DNA of 64,000 nt from Lachnospiraceae bacterium (GCA_017427415.1 JAFRSU010000016.1:1-64000); one strand, 5' to 3'; counted from the first letter of the stretch, positions 32,939 to 42,265 are shown. The notes: generated from the letters alone by a model not told the origin. Made by a program: numbers and translations.

Positions 32939-34024
32939 TTACTTCACTAACTTCCCGAACAGCCTGGAGAAAAATCCTTTGGGCTGTTCTTTTATTTCGT
33001 CCTCGGCTTCAGGCTGTTCCTGCTTAAACTGCTCATATTCCGCATCAAGGTTAAAGTCATCGGCGGTAAAGCCTTCGCCGTAAGCGGGAGTGGAGTTTTC
33101 CAGCGCATCCTGCTCTTCGGGACTTAACCTGTCGAATTCTTCCTGGGTCATCATTCCCTGCTTTGTGACGGGCTTATTTCCGTGATTGCCTGACTTTTTG
33201 CCCTTCTTATGAGAACGCTTGGTGGTAAATACGACACCGGGGTTTTCACCGGGACGGTTAACGCGGATAACGGGTTCGGGAGCCTTGGGCGGTGCGGGAT
33301 ATTCGTCCTCATCTGTCTCGAAATCTGAGGAATTGCTTCCCTTACTTGCGGGAGCACCGGCCTTTTTATTATTACCGGCATTTACAGACTTAGTATTCTT
33401 TCCGGATGCAGAAGCATTCCCTGTTTTTGCTGCCTCAGCATTTTTGGTTTCAGAAGATCCGGTATTATCAGCGTCATCCACGCGTTCCGCTTTCTTACCT
33501 TCCTCTATCTCTCTTAATCTTTCTTCTTCCTTTTCAGCCTCACGCTCGGCACGTACTTCTTCAAGCATTTTCAAGTAGCTTTCGCTGTCGTTTAATTCTG
33601 CAAGGCTTTCCTTAAGCTGCGCACGGTTTTCTTTTAAAGCTTCTTGCTTCTCGTCCATGGCGGCTAAGAACTCCAGATACTGGGTACGTATGGTCTGGGT
33701 GGTGTTATCGATGAGGGCCGCAAGTTCGTCGATGGCGGAGTCTGTAAATGTGAGTGATGCTGCCTGCACGTCCTCGGCTCCTTTTTTTGCTTCTGCTATG
33801 ATCTCGGATGCCTGGCGTTCGGTCTCCAAGCGGGCTTTTTCCTTGGCACGTGTTGTAGCCTCGTACTGGTCCAGTACCTCGTATATGGCCTCGTTTAACT
33901 GCTCGAGCAAAGTGAACATCTCGTTCTTTGACATTACTACAAGGTCGGGTGAGTTCTGATAGGCTTCACTTTTGGCAAAAAGGATGTGGATTTTTTTAAC
34001 GATTTCTTCAACACGTGTAGGCAT
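32939..34024 (-). CDS. Coiled-coil protein of unknown function (DivIVA-like pattern)
   Basis: A 361-residue hydrophilic protein. Residues about 1-190 are almost all heptad-type helix, rich in Glu, Lys and Ala (ARLETERQASEIIAEAKKGA), the rest is low-complexity (Ala, Asn, Lys, Gly, Pro) with a short conserved-looking C-terminus KGFFSRLFGKLVK. It resembles DivIVA-like scaffold proteins but I see no DivIVA N-terminal domain. Start at ATG 34024 with AGAGGAG upstream; an ATG six codons earlier is possible. The long G+C-rich linker differs from its neighbours in composition. Confidence 0.7.
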   Translation of the reverse strand: MPTRVEEIVKKIHILFAKSEAYQNSPDLVVMSKNEMFTLLEQLNEAIYEVLDQYEATTRAKEKARLETERQASEIIAEAKKGAEDVQAASLTFTDSAIDELAALIDNTTQTIRTQYLEFLAAMDEKQEALKENRAQLKESLAELNDSESYLKMLEEVRAEREAEKEEERLREIEEGKKAERVDDADNTGSSETKNAEAAKTGNASASGKNTKSVNAGNNKKAGAPASKGSNSSDFETDEDEYPAPPKAPEPVIRVNRPGENPGVVFTTKRSHKKGKKSGNHGNKPVTKQGMMTQEEFDRLSPEEQDALENSTPAYGEGFTADDFNLDAEYEQFKQEQPEAEDEIKEQPKGFFSRLFGKLVK

Positions 34025-34051
34025 GTTTGTGGCTCCTCTCATGGATAACAC

Positions 34052-34202
34052 GGATTGTTTCGTGCTTCGCACTTTCACAATCCTGCAAACACCTCGAATC
34101 TCGCGGTTTAATGATCGAAAACCGCTTCTTTTCGGTGTTTGTGCACTCGCAATGTCCGGAAGCCTTTTTAAGCAAGCTTAAACGTCTTCCGGTCTTGCTC
34201 GT
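34052..34202. repeat. Three consecutive stem-loops in a 185-bp intergenic gap
   Basis: Three separate hairpins follow one another: GGATTGT (34052-34058) with ACAATCC (34077-34083) and an inner GTGC/GCAC; AAACACC (34087-34093) with GGTGTTT (34134-34140) and an inner GCGGTTT/AAACCGC; CCGGAAG (34156-34162) with CTTCCGG (34186-34192) and an inner TTTAAGC/GCTTAAA. No T-run follows them on either strand. They may be a palindromic repeat element. Confidence 0.5.
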
Positions 34203-34209
34203 TTTGTTA

Positions 34210-34899
34210 TCATATTTTGAATCGATACCCCGCACCCCATATAGTTTCTATATACTGGGGATTGGAGGTACTGATCTCTATTTTTTCCCTGATCTTCTTG
34301 ATATGTACGGTTACTGTAGCGATATCACCTATAAGGTCGGCATCCCATATCTCTGCAAACAGCTCTTCCTTGGAAAATACTCTGTTGGGATGCTCTGCGA
34401 GGAAGGTAAGAAGATCAAACTCCTTCGTGGTAAACTGTTTTTCCTCATCGTTAACATATACCCTTCTGGCGGTTTTGTCAATACGCAATCCTCTGATCTC
34501 TATGATCTCGTTGGGAGTCCTGGGTGCACCGACCAGTCTTTCATAACGCGCGAGATGCGCCTTAACACGGGCTACAAGCTCACTGGGGCTGAAGGGTTTG
34601 GTCATGTAGTCATCGGCGCCCAGCCCTAAGCCGCGGATCTTATCGATATCATCCTTTTTGGCGGATACGATGATGATGGGCAGGTTCTTGTGCTCACGGA
34701 TATTTTTGCATATCTCGAATCCGTCTATGCCGGGAAGCATAAGGTCGAGGATCATAAGGCTGAAATCCTCCTGCAATGCGCGCTCCAAGCCCTTCTCGCC
34801 TGTGTTCTCTATTACTACTTCAAAGTCGGAAAGCTCCAAGTAATCCTTTTCAAGCTCTGCGATCTCATTTTCGTCTTCAATGATCAAAATTCTTTCCAT
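34210..34899 (-). CDS. OmpR/PhoB-family response regulator
   Basis: A 229-residue regulator with ILIIEDE at the N-terminus, phospho-acceptor Asp52 in LMILDLMLPGIDG, VSAKKDD, and a winged-helix domain with FTTKEFDLLTFLAEHPN and TVTVHIKKIREKI, ending WGAGYRFKI. It follows the sensor kinase gene (gap about 95 bases) and forms a pair with it. Target genes unknown. Confidence 0.92.
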   Translation of the reverse strand: MERILIIEDENEIAELEKDYLELSDFEVVIENTGEKGLERALQEDFSLMILDLMLPGIDGFEICKNIREHKNLPIIIVSAKKDDIDKIRGLGLGADDYMTKPFSPSELVARVKAHLARYERLVGAPRTPNEIIEIRGLRIDKTARRVYVNDEEKQFTTKEFDLLTFLAEHPNRVFSKEELFAEIWDADLIGDIATVTVHIKKIREKIEISTSNPQYIETIWGAGYRFKI

Positions 34900-34993
34900 A
34901 GTGATTCCTTTCTGTTTATACTTTTGGTTATAATTATTTGCTTGTAAATCTGTTTGGCTTTGTGGAGCCCTAAGATTCAGGTTATTATCCGCA

Positions 34994-36181
34994 TCAGGTT
35001 TTTATCTTCAGATTCCCTTCGGAAAGCTTCCGGGTTTTCCTGCCGAATCCGGGATCCTCTATCTCGCCAAGCTCCAAGGATGCGTTCGGGGAACCCTCCT
35101 TAAGCAGCGTAAAGGAGATACAGGTGCCTTTTCCGGGAAAGCTTTGGGCGGATATGGTACCGTTGTGGTCCTCAATGATCTTTTTGGTAATGGCTAGCCC
35201 GAGTCCCGTACCGCCTTTTTTGGAGTTGCGTGATGAGTCCGCTCTGTAAAAACGGTCGAAGATAAAGGGGATATCCTTTTCATCTATACCGCTTCCGTTA
35301 TCCTGAACACTTATCTTTACACTGTCTCCGGCATCCTCGGCAAGAATGACTATGGAACCATTGTCCTTGTCCATATATTTTACGGAGTTGCCGATAAGGT
35401 TGTTCATAACTCTGCGGAGCTGCTCTAAGTCAGCTATGATGCACTGGTCGGGCTGCAGCTTACTTATATAATCGAGTGTTACGTTTTTAACCTCGGTATC
35501 AAGCGACATTTCCTCAACACAGTCATTGAAGAAATTATCCGCATTGATGATCTTAAAATTATAAGGAACGATATTGGTATCGATCTTGGAGAAGAAGGAA
35601 AGTTCATCTACAAGTACCGCCATCGCATTCGCTTTTGTATATATGGTCCTTAAGTATTTCTTCTGCTTCTCCGGAGTATCGGCAACACCGTCCAAAATCC
35701 CCTCGGTATATCCCTTTATAGCGGTAAGAGGGGTTTTTAAGTCGTGAGAGATATTGCTTATCAGCTCGATGGTATCCTGTTCGTATTGCAATCTCGTATC
35801 TATCTGTTTTTTCAGCTGGACACGCATTTCCTCGAAGTCCTCGCACAGCTGCTCAAGCTCGTCCGTGGATTCCGGTTCGGTCGGCAGTGTGAAGTCCAGG
35901 TCTCCTTCCTTTATCTTATTGGTGGCTATGGTCAGCAGGTTCAGCGGCCTGATGATACTTTTATACAGCCATATGATAAGAACCAGGTCGGTGACGGTTA
36001 TGACCATAACAAGAGTAGTTAGGGCCTGCATGATCGAAACCTGTACCATACCGTCCGGCATCCCGCCGAAATAAGTTTCATCCAATGTCTGCTTTGTGAT
36101 GAAAGTCAGCGCGGCAAACATGACGATCGGGAGTATGAGCAAAAGAAGGAACGTGACAATAAGTCGTTTTTTTAAGCTCAA
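34994..36181 (-). CDS. Membrane sensor histidine kinase
   Basis: A 395-residue kinase with two membrane helices (about 6-28 and 51-73), a HAMP linker, HisKA with His146 in ISNISHDLKTPLTAIKGY, and an ATPase domain with NNLIGNSVKYM, VQDNGSGID and GGTGLGLAIT. The extracytoplasmic loop is only about 20 residues, so it may sense within the membrane or a peptide. I favour the TTG start at 36181, which has GAGGTG seven bases upstream; a GTG three codons earlier overlaps that ribosome site. Confidence 0.9.
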   Translation of the reverse strand: MSLKKRLIVTFLLLLILPIVMFAALTFITKQTLDETYFGGMPDGMVQVSIMQALTTLVMVITVTDLVLIIWLYKSIIRPLNLLTIATNKIKEGDLDFTLPTEPESTDELEQLCEDFEEMRVQLKKQIDTRLQYEQDTIELISNISHDLKTPLTAIKGYTEGILDGVADTPEKQKKYLRTIYTKANAMAVLVDELSFFSKIDTNIVPYNFKIINADNFFNDCVEEMSLDTEVKNVTLDYISKLQPDQCIIADLEQLRRVMNNLIGNSVKYMDKDNGSIVILAEDAGDSVKISVQDNGSGIDEKDIPFIFDRFYRADSSRNSKKGGTGLGLAITKKIIEDHNGTISAQSFPGKGTCISFTLLKEGSPNASLELGEIEDPGFGRKTRKLSEGNLKIKT

Positions 36182-36225
36182 AAAAATCACCTCGAAATAA
36201 TCATTATCTTGATTATACTATCCGC

Positions 36226-36269
36226 AAAAAAAGTACGCAAGACGAAAAATGCCGATCATGCGTACTTTT
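36226..36269 (-). terminator. Terminator downstream of ricT
   Basis: A perfect 11-bp stem AAAAGTACGCA/TGCGTACTTTT followed on the minus strand by seven T. It ends the gmk-yaaR-holB-ricT group. Confidence 0.85.
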
Positions 36270-36329
36270 AATATTATTTTAATTGTTTGTATATTTCCTG
36301 TTTATTTAAAGCCTTCCCATTGAAGCACT

Positions 36330-37244
36330 TCAGTCATCCAAATGGCTTCCTGCTTCCTTTCTCTCAAGAGCCTCTAACGCACGGAGCTCCTTCATCTCAT
36401 CGGGAGTAGCAGTCTTTTCATGATGCTTTCTTGCCTTAAATATCAGGTCTTCAGCCTTGTAATCCTTAGCCTCTCTGTCGCCGTTCGCGTCAGTGAATAT
36501 GATCTTTACGATCTGCTTTAGTACGCTTACGCTGTGTACTTCGCCTTCAAGCCCGTCCTTTGTGGTAACATGGTCGCCTACGTTCGGGAGCTTGGAGTTA
36601 AGATACTCGTAAGCTTCCTCTTCATTGTTCAGACAGCACATAAGCCTTCCGCAGGTACCGGATATCTTGGCCGGGTTGAGCGAGAGATTCTGTTCCTTGG
36701 CCATCTTGATGGATACGGGGCAGAAATCCGAGAGATATGTGGCACAGCAGAGCGGACGTCCGCAGATACCTAAGCCTCCTAAAGCCTTGGTCTCATCCCT
36801 TACGCCTATCTGCCTTAGCTCGATACGGGTCCTGAATACTGCAGCGAGGTCCTTTACCAGCTCTCTAAAGTCTATCCTGCCGTCGGCTGTAAAGTAGAAG
36901 AGTACCTTATTATTGTCAAAGGTGTACTCACATTCTATGAGCTTCATCTCGAGCCCACGGTTAGCAATCTTTTCGAGACAGATATTAAAAGCTTCTTTTT
37001 CCTTTATGCGGTTAGCATCGTTTGTTGCGATGTCCTCGGGGGTAGCTTTACGTATAACGGGCTTTAAGGGCTGTACAACCTGTGAGTCCTCCACTTCCCT
37101 CGGGTCAAGCACTACAGTACCGAATTCGATACCGCGTGCAGTCTCCACTATTACGTAGTCACCTCTATGGATATCAAGCCCAATCGGGTCAAAATAATAT
37201 ATTTTTCCGACTCTTCTGAATCGTACTCCTATAACTGTGATCAT
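36330..37244 (-). CDS. ricT: RicT/YaaT PSP1-domain protein
   Basis: A 304-residue PSP1 C-terminal domain protein. The Cys-rich part CGRPLCC, SDFCP and GTCGRLMCC (about 160-205) is the RicT signature that in Bacillus subtilis binds Fe-S clusters together with RicA and RicF to support mRNA processing and phosphorelay events. The N-terminal VRFRRVGKIYYFDP and EFGTVV are typical. It follows holB directly, the conserved Firmicutes order. Confidence 0.93.
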   Translation of the reverse strand: MITVIGVRFRRVGKIYYFDPIGLDIHRGDYVIVETARGIEFGTVVLDPREVEDSQVVQPLKPVIRKATPEDIATNDANRIKEKEAFNICLEKIANRGLEMKLIECEYTFDNNKVLFYFTADGRIDFRELVKDLAAVFRTRIELRQIGVRDETKALGGLGICGRPLCCATYLSDFCPVSIKMAKEQNLSLNPAKISGTCGRLMCCLNNEEEAYEYLNSKLPNVGDHVTTKDGLEGEVHSVSVLKQIVKIIFTDANGDREAKDYKAEDLIFKARKHHEKTATPDEMKELRALEALERKEAGSHLDD

Positions 37245-37357
37245 ATATAGTCCTCATTTACATATTTGGTGTTTTTTGTCGTCCTGACACCGCTCATCAT
37301 TATATTAAAAAAATCTGTTTTCGTCAAATAAAAAAACTTTATGACACAAAAGCCCAC

Positions 37358-38350
37358 TCAGTGCTCCCTCATATTAAGGAAGAGCAGCTGCATAGCCGTA
37401 TCAAAATTGACATTGGCATTTAAGCGGTCCTGCAGGGTATAGAACGCATCAAGTATCCTGCCCAAGGATTCGAAGCCGTACTTTGAGGCCTGGCGCTTTA
37501 TCGTCATAAGCTCGTCCAAAAATACCAGACGGTTGGCATCCTGGGTAGCCTTAAACATCAGTATATCCCTGAACCAGAGATGCATAAGACCTATGTAGGT
37601 ATTTATATCCGTCTTTTTTGTGGAAAGATCGGCTACCGCATCCGAGACTGCATCTATGGAAATGCTGTCGATATTCCGCATCAGCTCCAGCACTTCGTTT
37701 TTTATCTGTTCGAATTCGCTGTTTTTGGTAAACTTAAGAGCCTGCCCCAAGCTTCCGCCCGAAAATGAAGCACAGAGCTTCGCAAAATAATCGGGAAGCT
37801 TCTCGTGAGTCATGAGATAATCAGTGATAAGCTTGTTGGGCAAGGGTTTAAACTGCAGGGTGATACATCTCGAGAGGATGGTCTGCAGGAACGCACCCGT
37901 GTTGGTAGTGATGAGTATGATGACAGCGTAAGCCGGCGGCTCCTCTAAGGTTTTAAGCAATGCGTTCTGCGCCTGCTCCGTCATGCGCTCTGCCTCATCC
38001 ATGATATAGATCTTAAATGGAGCGCTGAAGGGCTTGATAGCTATGTCATCTATAAGGGTATTCCTTATGTCATCAACGCCTATGCGGGATTTTTCGTGGG
38101 TAATGTGTATGATATCGGGATGGTTATGAGATGCGGCCTGCATGCATGCCATGCACATACCGCAGGGCTTTATGCTGTCATCCTGAGACTGGCAGCACAG
38201 TGCTGCCGCAAAGGCCTCGGCTGTCGTTTTGCGCCCGCTGCCTTCCTCGCCGTTAAATATATAAGCATGCGAAGGTTTTCCCGAAGCTATCGCAGCCTTT
38301 AAGTGCTGCTTTATACTTTCGTGCCCCAAAATGCTGTTAAAATCCAACAT
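37358..38350 (-). CDS. holB: DNA polymerase III delta-prime subunit
   Basis: A 330-residue clamp-loader subunit: GHESIKQHLKAAI at the N-terminus, P-loop GEEGSGRKT, the four-Cys zinc module CC, CGMC, C, the IYIMDEAERM strand and ALLKTLEEPP, then SRC (sensor). It assembles with DnaX and HolA to load the beta clamp. The start at 38350 (MLDFNSILGH) has AAGGGGG upstream; the longer frame from 38443 adds an unconserved 31 residues. Confidence 0.93.
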   Translation of the reverse strand: MLDFNSILGHESIKQHLKAAIASGKPSHAYIFNGEEGSGRKTTAEAFAAALCCQSQDDSIKPCGMCMACMQAASHNHPDIIHITHEKSRIGVDDIRNTLIDDIAIKPFSAPFKIYIMDEAERMTEQAQNALLKTLEEPPAYAVIILITTNTGAFLQTILSRCITLQFKPLPNKLITDYLMTHEKLPDYFAKLCASFSGGSLGQALKFTKNSEFEQIKNEVLELMRNIDSISIDAVSDAVADLSTKKTDINTYIGLMHLWFRDILMFKATQDANRLVFLDELMTIKRQASKYGFESLGRILDAFYTLQDRLNANVNFDTAMQLLFLNMREH

Positions 38351-38444
38351 AGTATCATCCCCCTTTACAATGCCTGTACCGGCATTCCCCAAAATACCCG
38401 GTCTTGATCTTAATTCATTATTAATAAGATCGTGTAAAACCACG

Positions 38445-38885
38445 TCATGTAAGGATATCCAGCAGCAGTCCCCTTATCTCATCGATACTGTTCATGATCA
38501 TAAGAGCATCCTGCTCGTCTTTTATAAGCTCCTCTGCCAGGGCATCGAGCTTTTCATCCACAAGCCTTATCATGCCGTACACTCTGTGCCGTCCCCGACG
38601 GTCCAGGAAATTTTCCCTCGAAAACTTATGGGAACGGTTTACTATCTCATTCATGAAGTCCTTGATAAGGCTTCTGTATTTACGCATGTCGGTAATATCG
38701 CGGCGCTTCTTTATCTTCTCACCCTGTCCGGTGATCTCATCCAAAAGTCCCGAAAGCTTTTCGGCCAGTGCAGCTTCTCCGATGCTGCTGATAAGTGTGA
38801 ACTTAAAATTACCGTCGGTCTGTGCAGGTGCCTTTACCTGGTCCGGCTGCTGTATCTGTTGTATCTGGTTGATCTTTAAATCCAT
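38445..38885 (-). CDS. yaaR: YaaR family protein (DUF327)
   Basis: A 146-residue helical protein with the DUF327 pattern ([54 protein letters not shown]). It sits between gmk and holB, as yaaR does next to holB in Bacillus. Its biochemical role is not defined. Confidence 0.88.
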   Translation of the reverse strand: MDLKINQIQQIQQPDQVKAPAQTDGNFKFTLISSIGEAALAEKLSGLLDEITGQGEKIKKRRDITDMRKYRSLIKDFMNEIVNRSHKFSRENFLDRRGRHRVYGMIRLVDEKLDALAEELIKDEQDALMIMNSIDEIRGLLLDILT

Positions 38886-38913
38886 AACCGTATCACCTGC
38901 CTCCTTTAAATTT

Positions 38914-39513
38914 TTAGGTACTTAAATCCTTTAATATTTCTTCAACAGTCTCTTCGAGATCTACATTCTGATACGTTTTCCTTATCCCGAGGGCCTCTAA
39001 TTTATCCTCGGAAAAATCCTCTTCGTCCGCTAAAAATCTTCTGCAAAGCTCCGCATATTTCGGAGAGTGCTGCTTCCTTTCACGCTCAACTGCCCGCAAA
39101 AGGCGCAGACCTGTCTCTACTTCTATATATATCGGCATAACCTTGTCTTTTCCAAAGTATTTTTGAAGATTCTTATAGCCTTCAGGCGTCATGATGAGAA
39201 GATAATCGTCTTTGGATAAGTCTATCTGTCCGTCATCTGCCGTAAAATAGTACCAGTCTCCGTGAATGGTATGATAACAGCGATGTTCTATCACTTTTCC
39301 GTTGTCATTCATTCTTTCAAACTCCGGCACAGTCACAAAATGGTACTCGACACCGTCCGTTTCGCCGTCCCTTATCGGACGTGTGGTGTAGGAGACTATG
39401 GTCTTAAACCTGTCACCGGTCTTTTCAAGGAGCTTCTTATATATAGTATCTTTGCCGGAGGAGCTTTTGCCCATTAGACAATATATTTTTCCGGAGTTGT
39501 CTGTTGCTATCAT
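38914..39513 (-). CDS. gmk: Guanylate kinase family protein
   Basis: A 199-residue nucleotide kinase with the P-loop [12 protein letters not shown], the GMP-binding [20 protein letters not shown] and a lid region [11 protein letters not shown]. It phosphorylates GMP to GDP. The start at 39513 has ACGAGG upstream. The frame extends 24 codons further upstream through a dispersed repeat (translated RFAQND), which I take as non-coding. In Bacillus tmk occupies this place beside yaaR and holB; here a guanylate-kinase-type protein does. Confidence 0.85.
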   Translation of the reverse strand: MIATDNSGKIYCLMGKSSSGKDTIYKKLLEKTGDRFKTIVSYTTRPIRDGETDGVEYHFVTVPEFERMNDNGKVIEHRCYHTIHGDWYYFTADDGQIDLSKDDYLLIMTPEGYKNLQKYFGKDKVMPIYIEVETGLRLLRAVERERKQHSPKYAELCRRFLADEEDFSEDKLEALGIRKTYQNVDLEETVEEILKDLST

Positions 39514-39530
39514 AGATGCCTCGTTTATTA

Positions 39531-39580
39531 TATCATTCTGACTCGATATGTCATTCTGAGCGAAGCGAAGAATCTTTAAG
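39531..39580. repeat. Dispersed intergenic repeat fragment
   Basis: Two copies of TCATTCTGA followed by GCGAAGCGAAGAATCT. This type of sequence (encoding RFAQND in one frame) is common as a scattered repeat in many genomes. It lies in the 110-base gap before gmk. Confidence 0.5.
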
Positions 39581-39623
39581 ATCATTCACAAAGCTTTGGA
39601 TGACAGCTTGAGTGTAATAAAAA

Positions 39624-40694
39624 TTATGGAATCAGAGTACTAAGTGCTTCGGTCAGTACCTTAGCCGCCTTCTCATGCTCCGACTCTAAGGGATGGTAGT
39701 TAGCACCGTATCCTACGGCCGGGTCCTGCTCGGGCAGGTGGACTGTAGTTATACGCACATCCCCTGTTTCTTCCGTATAGGTCTTAACAGCGCCGCATAT
39801 GGTGGGATAGAGCCGATCCCCCATAAGTCCGAAGGCACAGACGATATAAGCTTTGGCGTTGTACTTCCTTATGACTTTAAGGAACTTCATGTATTCTGAA
39901 GCATACCAGGCCTGTCTGTCCTTATCGTCCTGGCAGTAGCTGTCATCATTGGTTCCTAAGTTAAGTACCACGATATCAGGTACATATCTTGAAAAATCCC
40001 ATTTTATATCCTGAGAAGAGGGGATGCCGTCGAGCTTATCATAACTTAGTCCCATTGACTCATAAAAGTCGGGGATGAGCTGGTCTGCATGCCGCTCTGC
40101 CGGGTCAGGTGTATATCCTGAGATAATGCCGTAACCGCTGATGGAGAACATCTGAAAGTCGGCATCCAGAGCTTTAGCGGTCTTAAATGCAAAGCCCCTT
40201 GTGACATTTTCCGTGCCTGTCTTAAAATCATGCATGGGTTCGGGGTCCTCGACACCGTAACCGCAGGTGATGGAGTCACCGATAAATTCGATCTTTAGTG
40301 CTTTGGCGTGAGTGGGTTTTACGGTATCGCCATCAAAGACCTCAAGAGGCTTGATACCAACAAGTGACATGGCGCATTCTGAGAGTTTCATGATACGTAT
40401 CACAAAAGGAGCAGTACCGGACAGGCTCTCTTCACCGATATGGACAGTCAGTTCTTTTTGGCTGAGCAAAAAGTCTTTTGTGATCGCTCCGTTTACATAT
40501 ATGCCGATACGGGCATAATTTGCTTCGTTGTCCTTTAAGGCAGCAGCTTCTCCGCCTGTAAAAGTGATATCAAAGCCTTTTCCTGTATATTCAAACTCTA
40601 TGCCTGAGCCTGAAAGTGAAAGAAGTAGGGTATCCCCGAAAGAAACAGTCCTTCCGAGAAGTTTTACATTTTTATCCGTCAGTTCTATCCTCAT
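39624..40694 (-). CDS. SGNH-type esterase, CE2-like
   Basis: A 356-residue enzyme. An N-terminal beta-sandwich-like domain (about 1-125) precedes an SGNH hydrolase domain with GDSITCGYG (nucleophile Ser, about 140-148), NLGTNDDSYC and the final YHPLESEH (catalytic His). This two-domain layout matches carbohydrate esterase family 2 acetyl esterases, which deacetylate xylan-type polysaccharides. No signal peptide is present, so it would act inside the cell on imported oligosaccharides. Start at 40694; the extra N-terminal frame to 40733 is unlikely. Confidence 0.85.
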   Translation of the reverse strand: MRIELTDKNVKLLGRTVSFGDTLLLSLSGSGIEFEYTGKGFDITFTGGEAAALKDNEANYARIGIYVNGAITKDFLLSQKELTVHIGEESLSGTAPFVIRIMKLSECAMSLVGIKPLEVFDGDTVKPTHAKALKIEFIGDSITCGYGVEDPEPMHDFKTGTENVTRGFAFKTAKALDADFQMFSISGYGIISGYTPDPAERHADQLIPDFYESMGLSYDKLDGIPSSQDIKWDFSRYVPDIVVLNLGTNDDSYCQDDKDRQAWYASEYMKFLKVIRKYNAKAYIVCAFGLMGDRLYPTICGAVKTYTEETGDVRITTVHLPEQDPAVGYGANYHPLESEHEKAAKVLTEALSTLIP

Positions 40695-40773
40695 AATCCA
40701 CCGCCGCTTAATTACAAATATTATTCTAATCATATCTTATCATAAAAGGGGTAGCATTACAACTAAAACAAAT

Positions 40774-40842
40774 TCGAAAAAACCAAAACAAAATACTCGA
40801 AAAAACCAAAATAAAATATTCGAAAAAACCAAAATAAAACTT
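40774..40842. repeat. Three 23-bp tandem direct repeats before an ATPase gene
   Basis: Three head-to-tail units of 23 bp, each starting TCGAAAAAACCAAAA (40774, 40797, 40820), with only two or three differences between them. The last unit ends at the -35 of the promoter for the gene at 40894. The A-rich phasing at about two helical turns suggests a curved or protein-bound site. Confidence 0.85.
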
Positions 40843-40869
40843 GCAAAACGGCATAAAACCTGATATAAT
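40841..40869 (+). promoter_or_regulatory. Promoter of the DUF4143-type ATPase
   Basis: TTGCAA, 17 bp, TATAAT, followed by AAAGGAG and the ATG at 40894. Confidence 0.8.
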
Positions 40870-40893
40870 CCATAATACAGGAAAGGAGCAAAA

Positions 40894-42201
40894 ATGGATT
40901 ATATAAGGCGTGTTGTTGATAAAGAATTAGATCAAAAAACAGAGGCTTTTAATGCAGTAAGTATTGTCGGCCCTAAAGGTTGCGGGAAGACAAGGACTGC
41001 TCGTGAAAGAAGTAAAACTATAATAGAGTTTCAGGATGAAGAAAAGAGGAGCGGATACCTCTCTATTGCGGAAACAGCTCCAAGTCTGTTTTTAAAGAAC
41101 ACTAAACCCATACTTTTTGATGAATGGCAGGATGCACCGAAAATCTGGGGAACCATAAGAAAATACTGCGATGACAATCCTGAAAATACCGGAGAGATTT
41201 ATCTTACCGGTTCTACGAGTCAGAGAAGAGATCTGCCGCATACGGGAACAGGCAGAATCTCTGAGCTTGTGATGTATCCGATGACACTTTGGGAAAGCGG
41301 AGAATCTAATGGGACTGTTTCACTGTCACAGATTATAGAAGATGCATCATATGATATTGACGGAAAGATATCAGATCTGACATTGGAACGGTTATTTTAT
41401 ATTATCTGCAGAGGCGGTTGGCCCAGATGCATGGCTCTGAAAAATGATAAAGCGAAACTTGAGATAGCCAAAGACTATTATCAACAGATTGTTGAAAAAG
41501 ACGTTAATACCATAGACGGAACAAAAAGAAATCCTGAATGGGTGAGAACACTTATATGGTCATATGCGAGGAATATGGCGACTACCGCCAAAAAATCAAG
41601 TATTTATACAGATGTCAGAGCTTCATATTCCGTGACGGATGTTACACTGAGTTCCTATATAGAGGCACTGGAGGCCCTCTTTGTAATAAAGGACATCGAT
41701 GCCTGGACTCCGCAGATCCGCTCTAAAACTGCGATCAGGTCGGCTAAAAAACATATATTTATCGATCCGTCCATAGGTTTGGCAGCCTTGGGAGTTAATC
41801 CTGATTATTTTAACAATGATCTGGATATGTTTGGGCATGCTTTTGAAAATCTTGTGTTAAGGGATCTTATGGTATATGCAAGAGCACATGATGCCAGAAT
41901 TTTACATTACGGTGACGATATGGGGCTTGAGGCAGATGCGGTATATCAGAGCGCAGATGGAAGATATGCTTTGATCGAGATAAAAACAGGTACGAACAGG
42001 ATTCCTGAAGCTGAGAAGTCATTATTGAAGTTTAAAGACATAATAAAAAAGCATAATCAGGCAGCAGAAGCAAATACGGAACATCCGAAACCTCTATACC
42101 GTGAACCATCCGCATTGATAGTGATCTGTGCAAATGCAACCATGGCATACACTACCGAAAACGGGGTAAAAGTGATCCCGGTGGGGTGTCTGAAGGATTG
42201 A
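40894..42201 (+). CDS. AAA ATPase with C-terminal DUF4143-like nuclease-fold domain
   Basis: A 435-residue protein of the large AAA/DUF4143 group. Walker A is VGPKGCGKTRT (25-35), Walker B ILFDEWQDAP (about 74-83), sensor region YLTGSTSQ; the C-terminal part from about 205 includes HAFENLVLRDLMVYAR and a D-x-x-E-I-K-T pattern (DGRYALIEIKTG) like PD-(D/E)XK nuclease folds. Members are common as scattered accessory genes with unknown targets. It is preceded by tandem repeats and its own promoter and is the first of the plus-strand accessory genes. Confidence 0.85.
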   Translation: MDYIRRVVDKELDQKTEAFNAVSIVGPKGCGKTRTARERSKTIIEFQDEEKRSGYLSIAETAPSLFLKNTKPILFDEWQDAPKIWGTIRKYCDDNPENTGEIYLTGSTSQRRDLPHTGTGRISELVMYPMTLWESGESNGTVSLSQIIEDASYDIDGKISDLTLERLFYIICRGGWPRCMALKNDKAKLEIAKDYYQQIVEKDVNTIDGTKRNPEWVRTLIWSYARNMATTAKKSSIYTDVRASYSVTDVTLSSYIEALEALFVIKDIDAWTPQIRSKTAIRSAKKHIFIDPSIGLAALGVNPDYFNNDLDMFGHAFENLVLRDLMVYARAHDARILHYGDDMGLEADAVYQSADGRYALIEIKTGTNRIPEAEKSLLKFKDIIKKHNQAAEANTEHPKPLYREPSALIVICANATMAYTTENGVKVIPVGCLKD

Positions 42202-42226
42202 CGAAAAATGCGTATGATGGTACAAT
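42198..42226 (+). promoter_or_regulatory. Promoter of the TIR-channel operon
   Basis: TTGACG, 17 bp, TACAAT. It starts within the stop region of the ATPase gene and gives a leader of about 35 bases. Confidence 0.75.
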
Positions 42227-42265
42227 AAAAAGTTGATGGAAAATCGTTGCACAGGAGACAGGAAA

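Noticed and set aside
33151..33959. Several open frames opposite the coiled-coil gene
   Set aside because: They are antisense shadows of an Ala/Glu/Lys-rich gene, Ser/Leu-rich and without homology signals.
39514..39585. N-terminal extension of the guanylate kinase frame
   Set aside because: It translates a dispersed repeat (RFAQND, SSQND) and has no ribosome site; the start at 39513 follows ACGAGG and fits the family length.
40774..40842. CRISPR array
   Set aside because: The 23-bp units are directly adjacent with no spacers, only three copies, and no cas genes are in the window.
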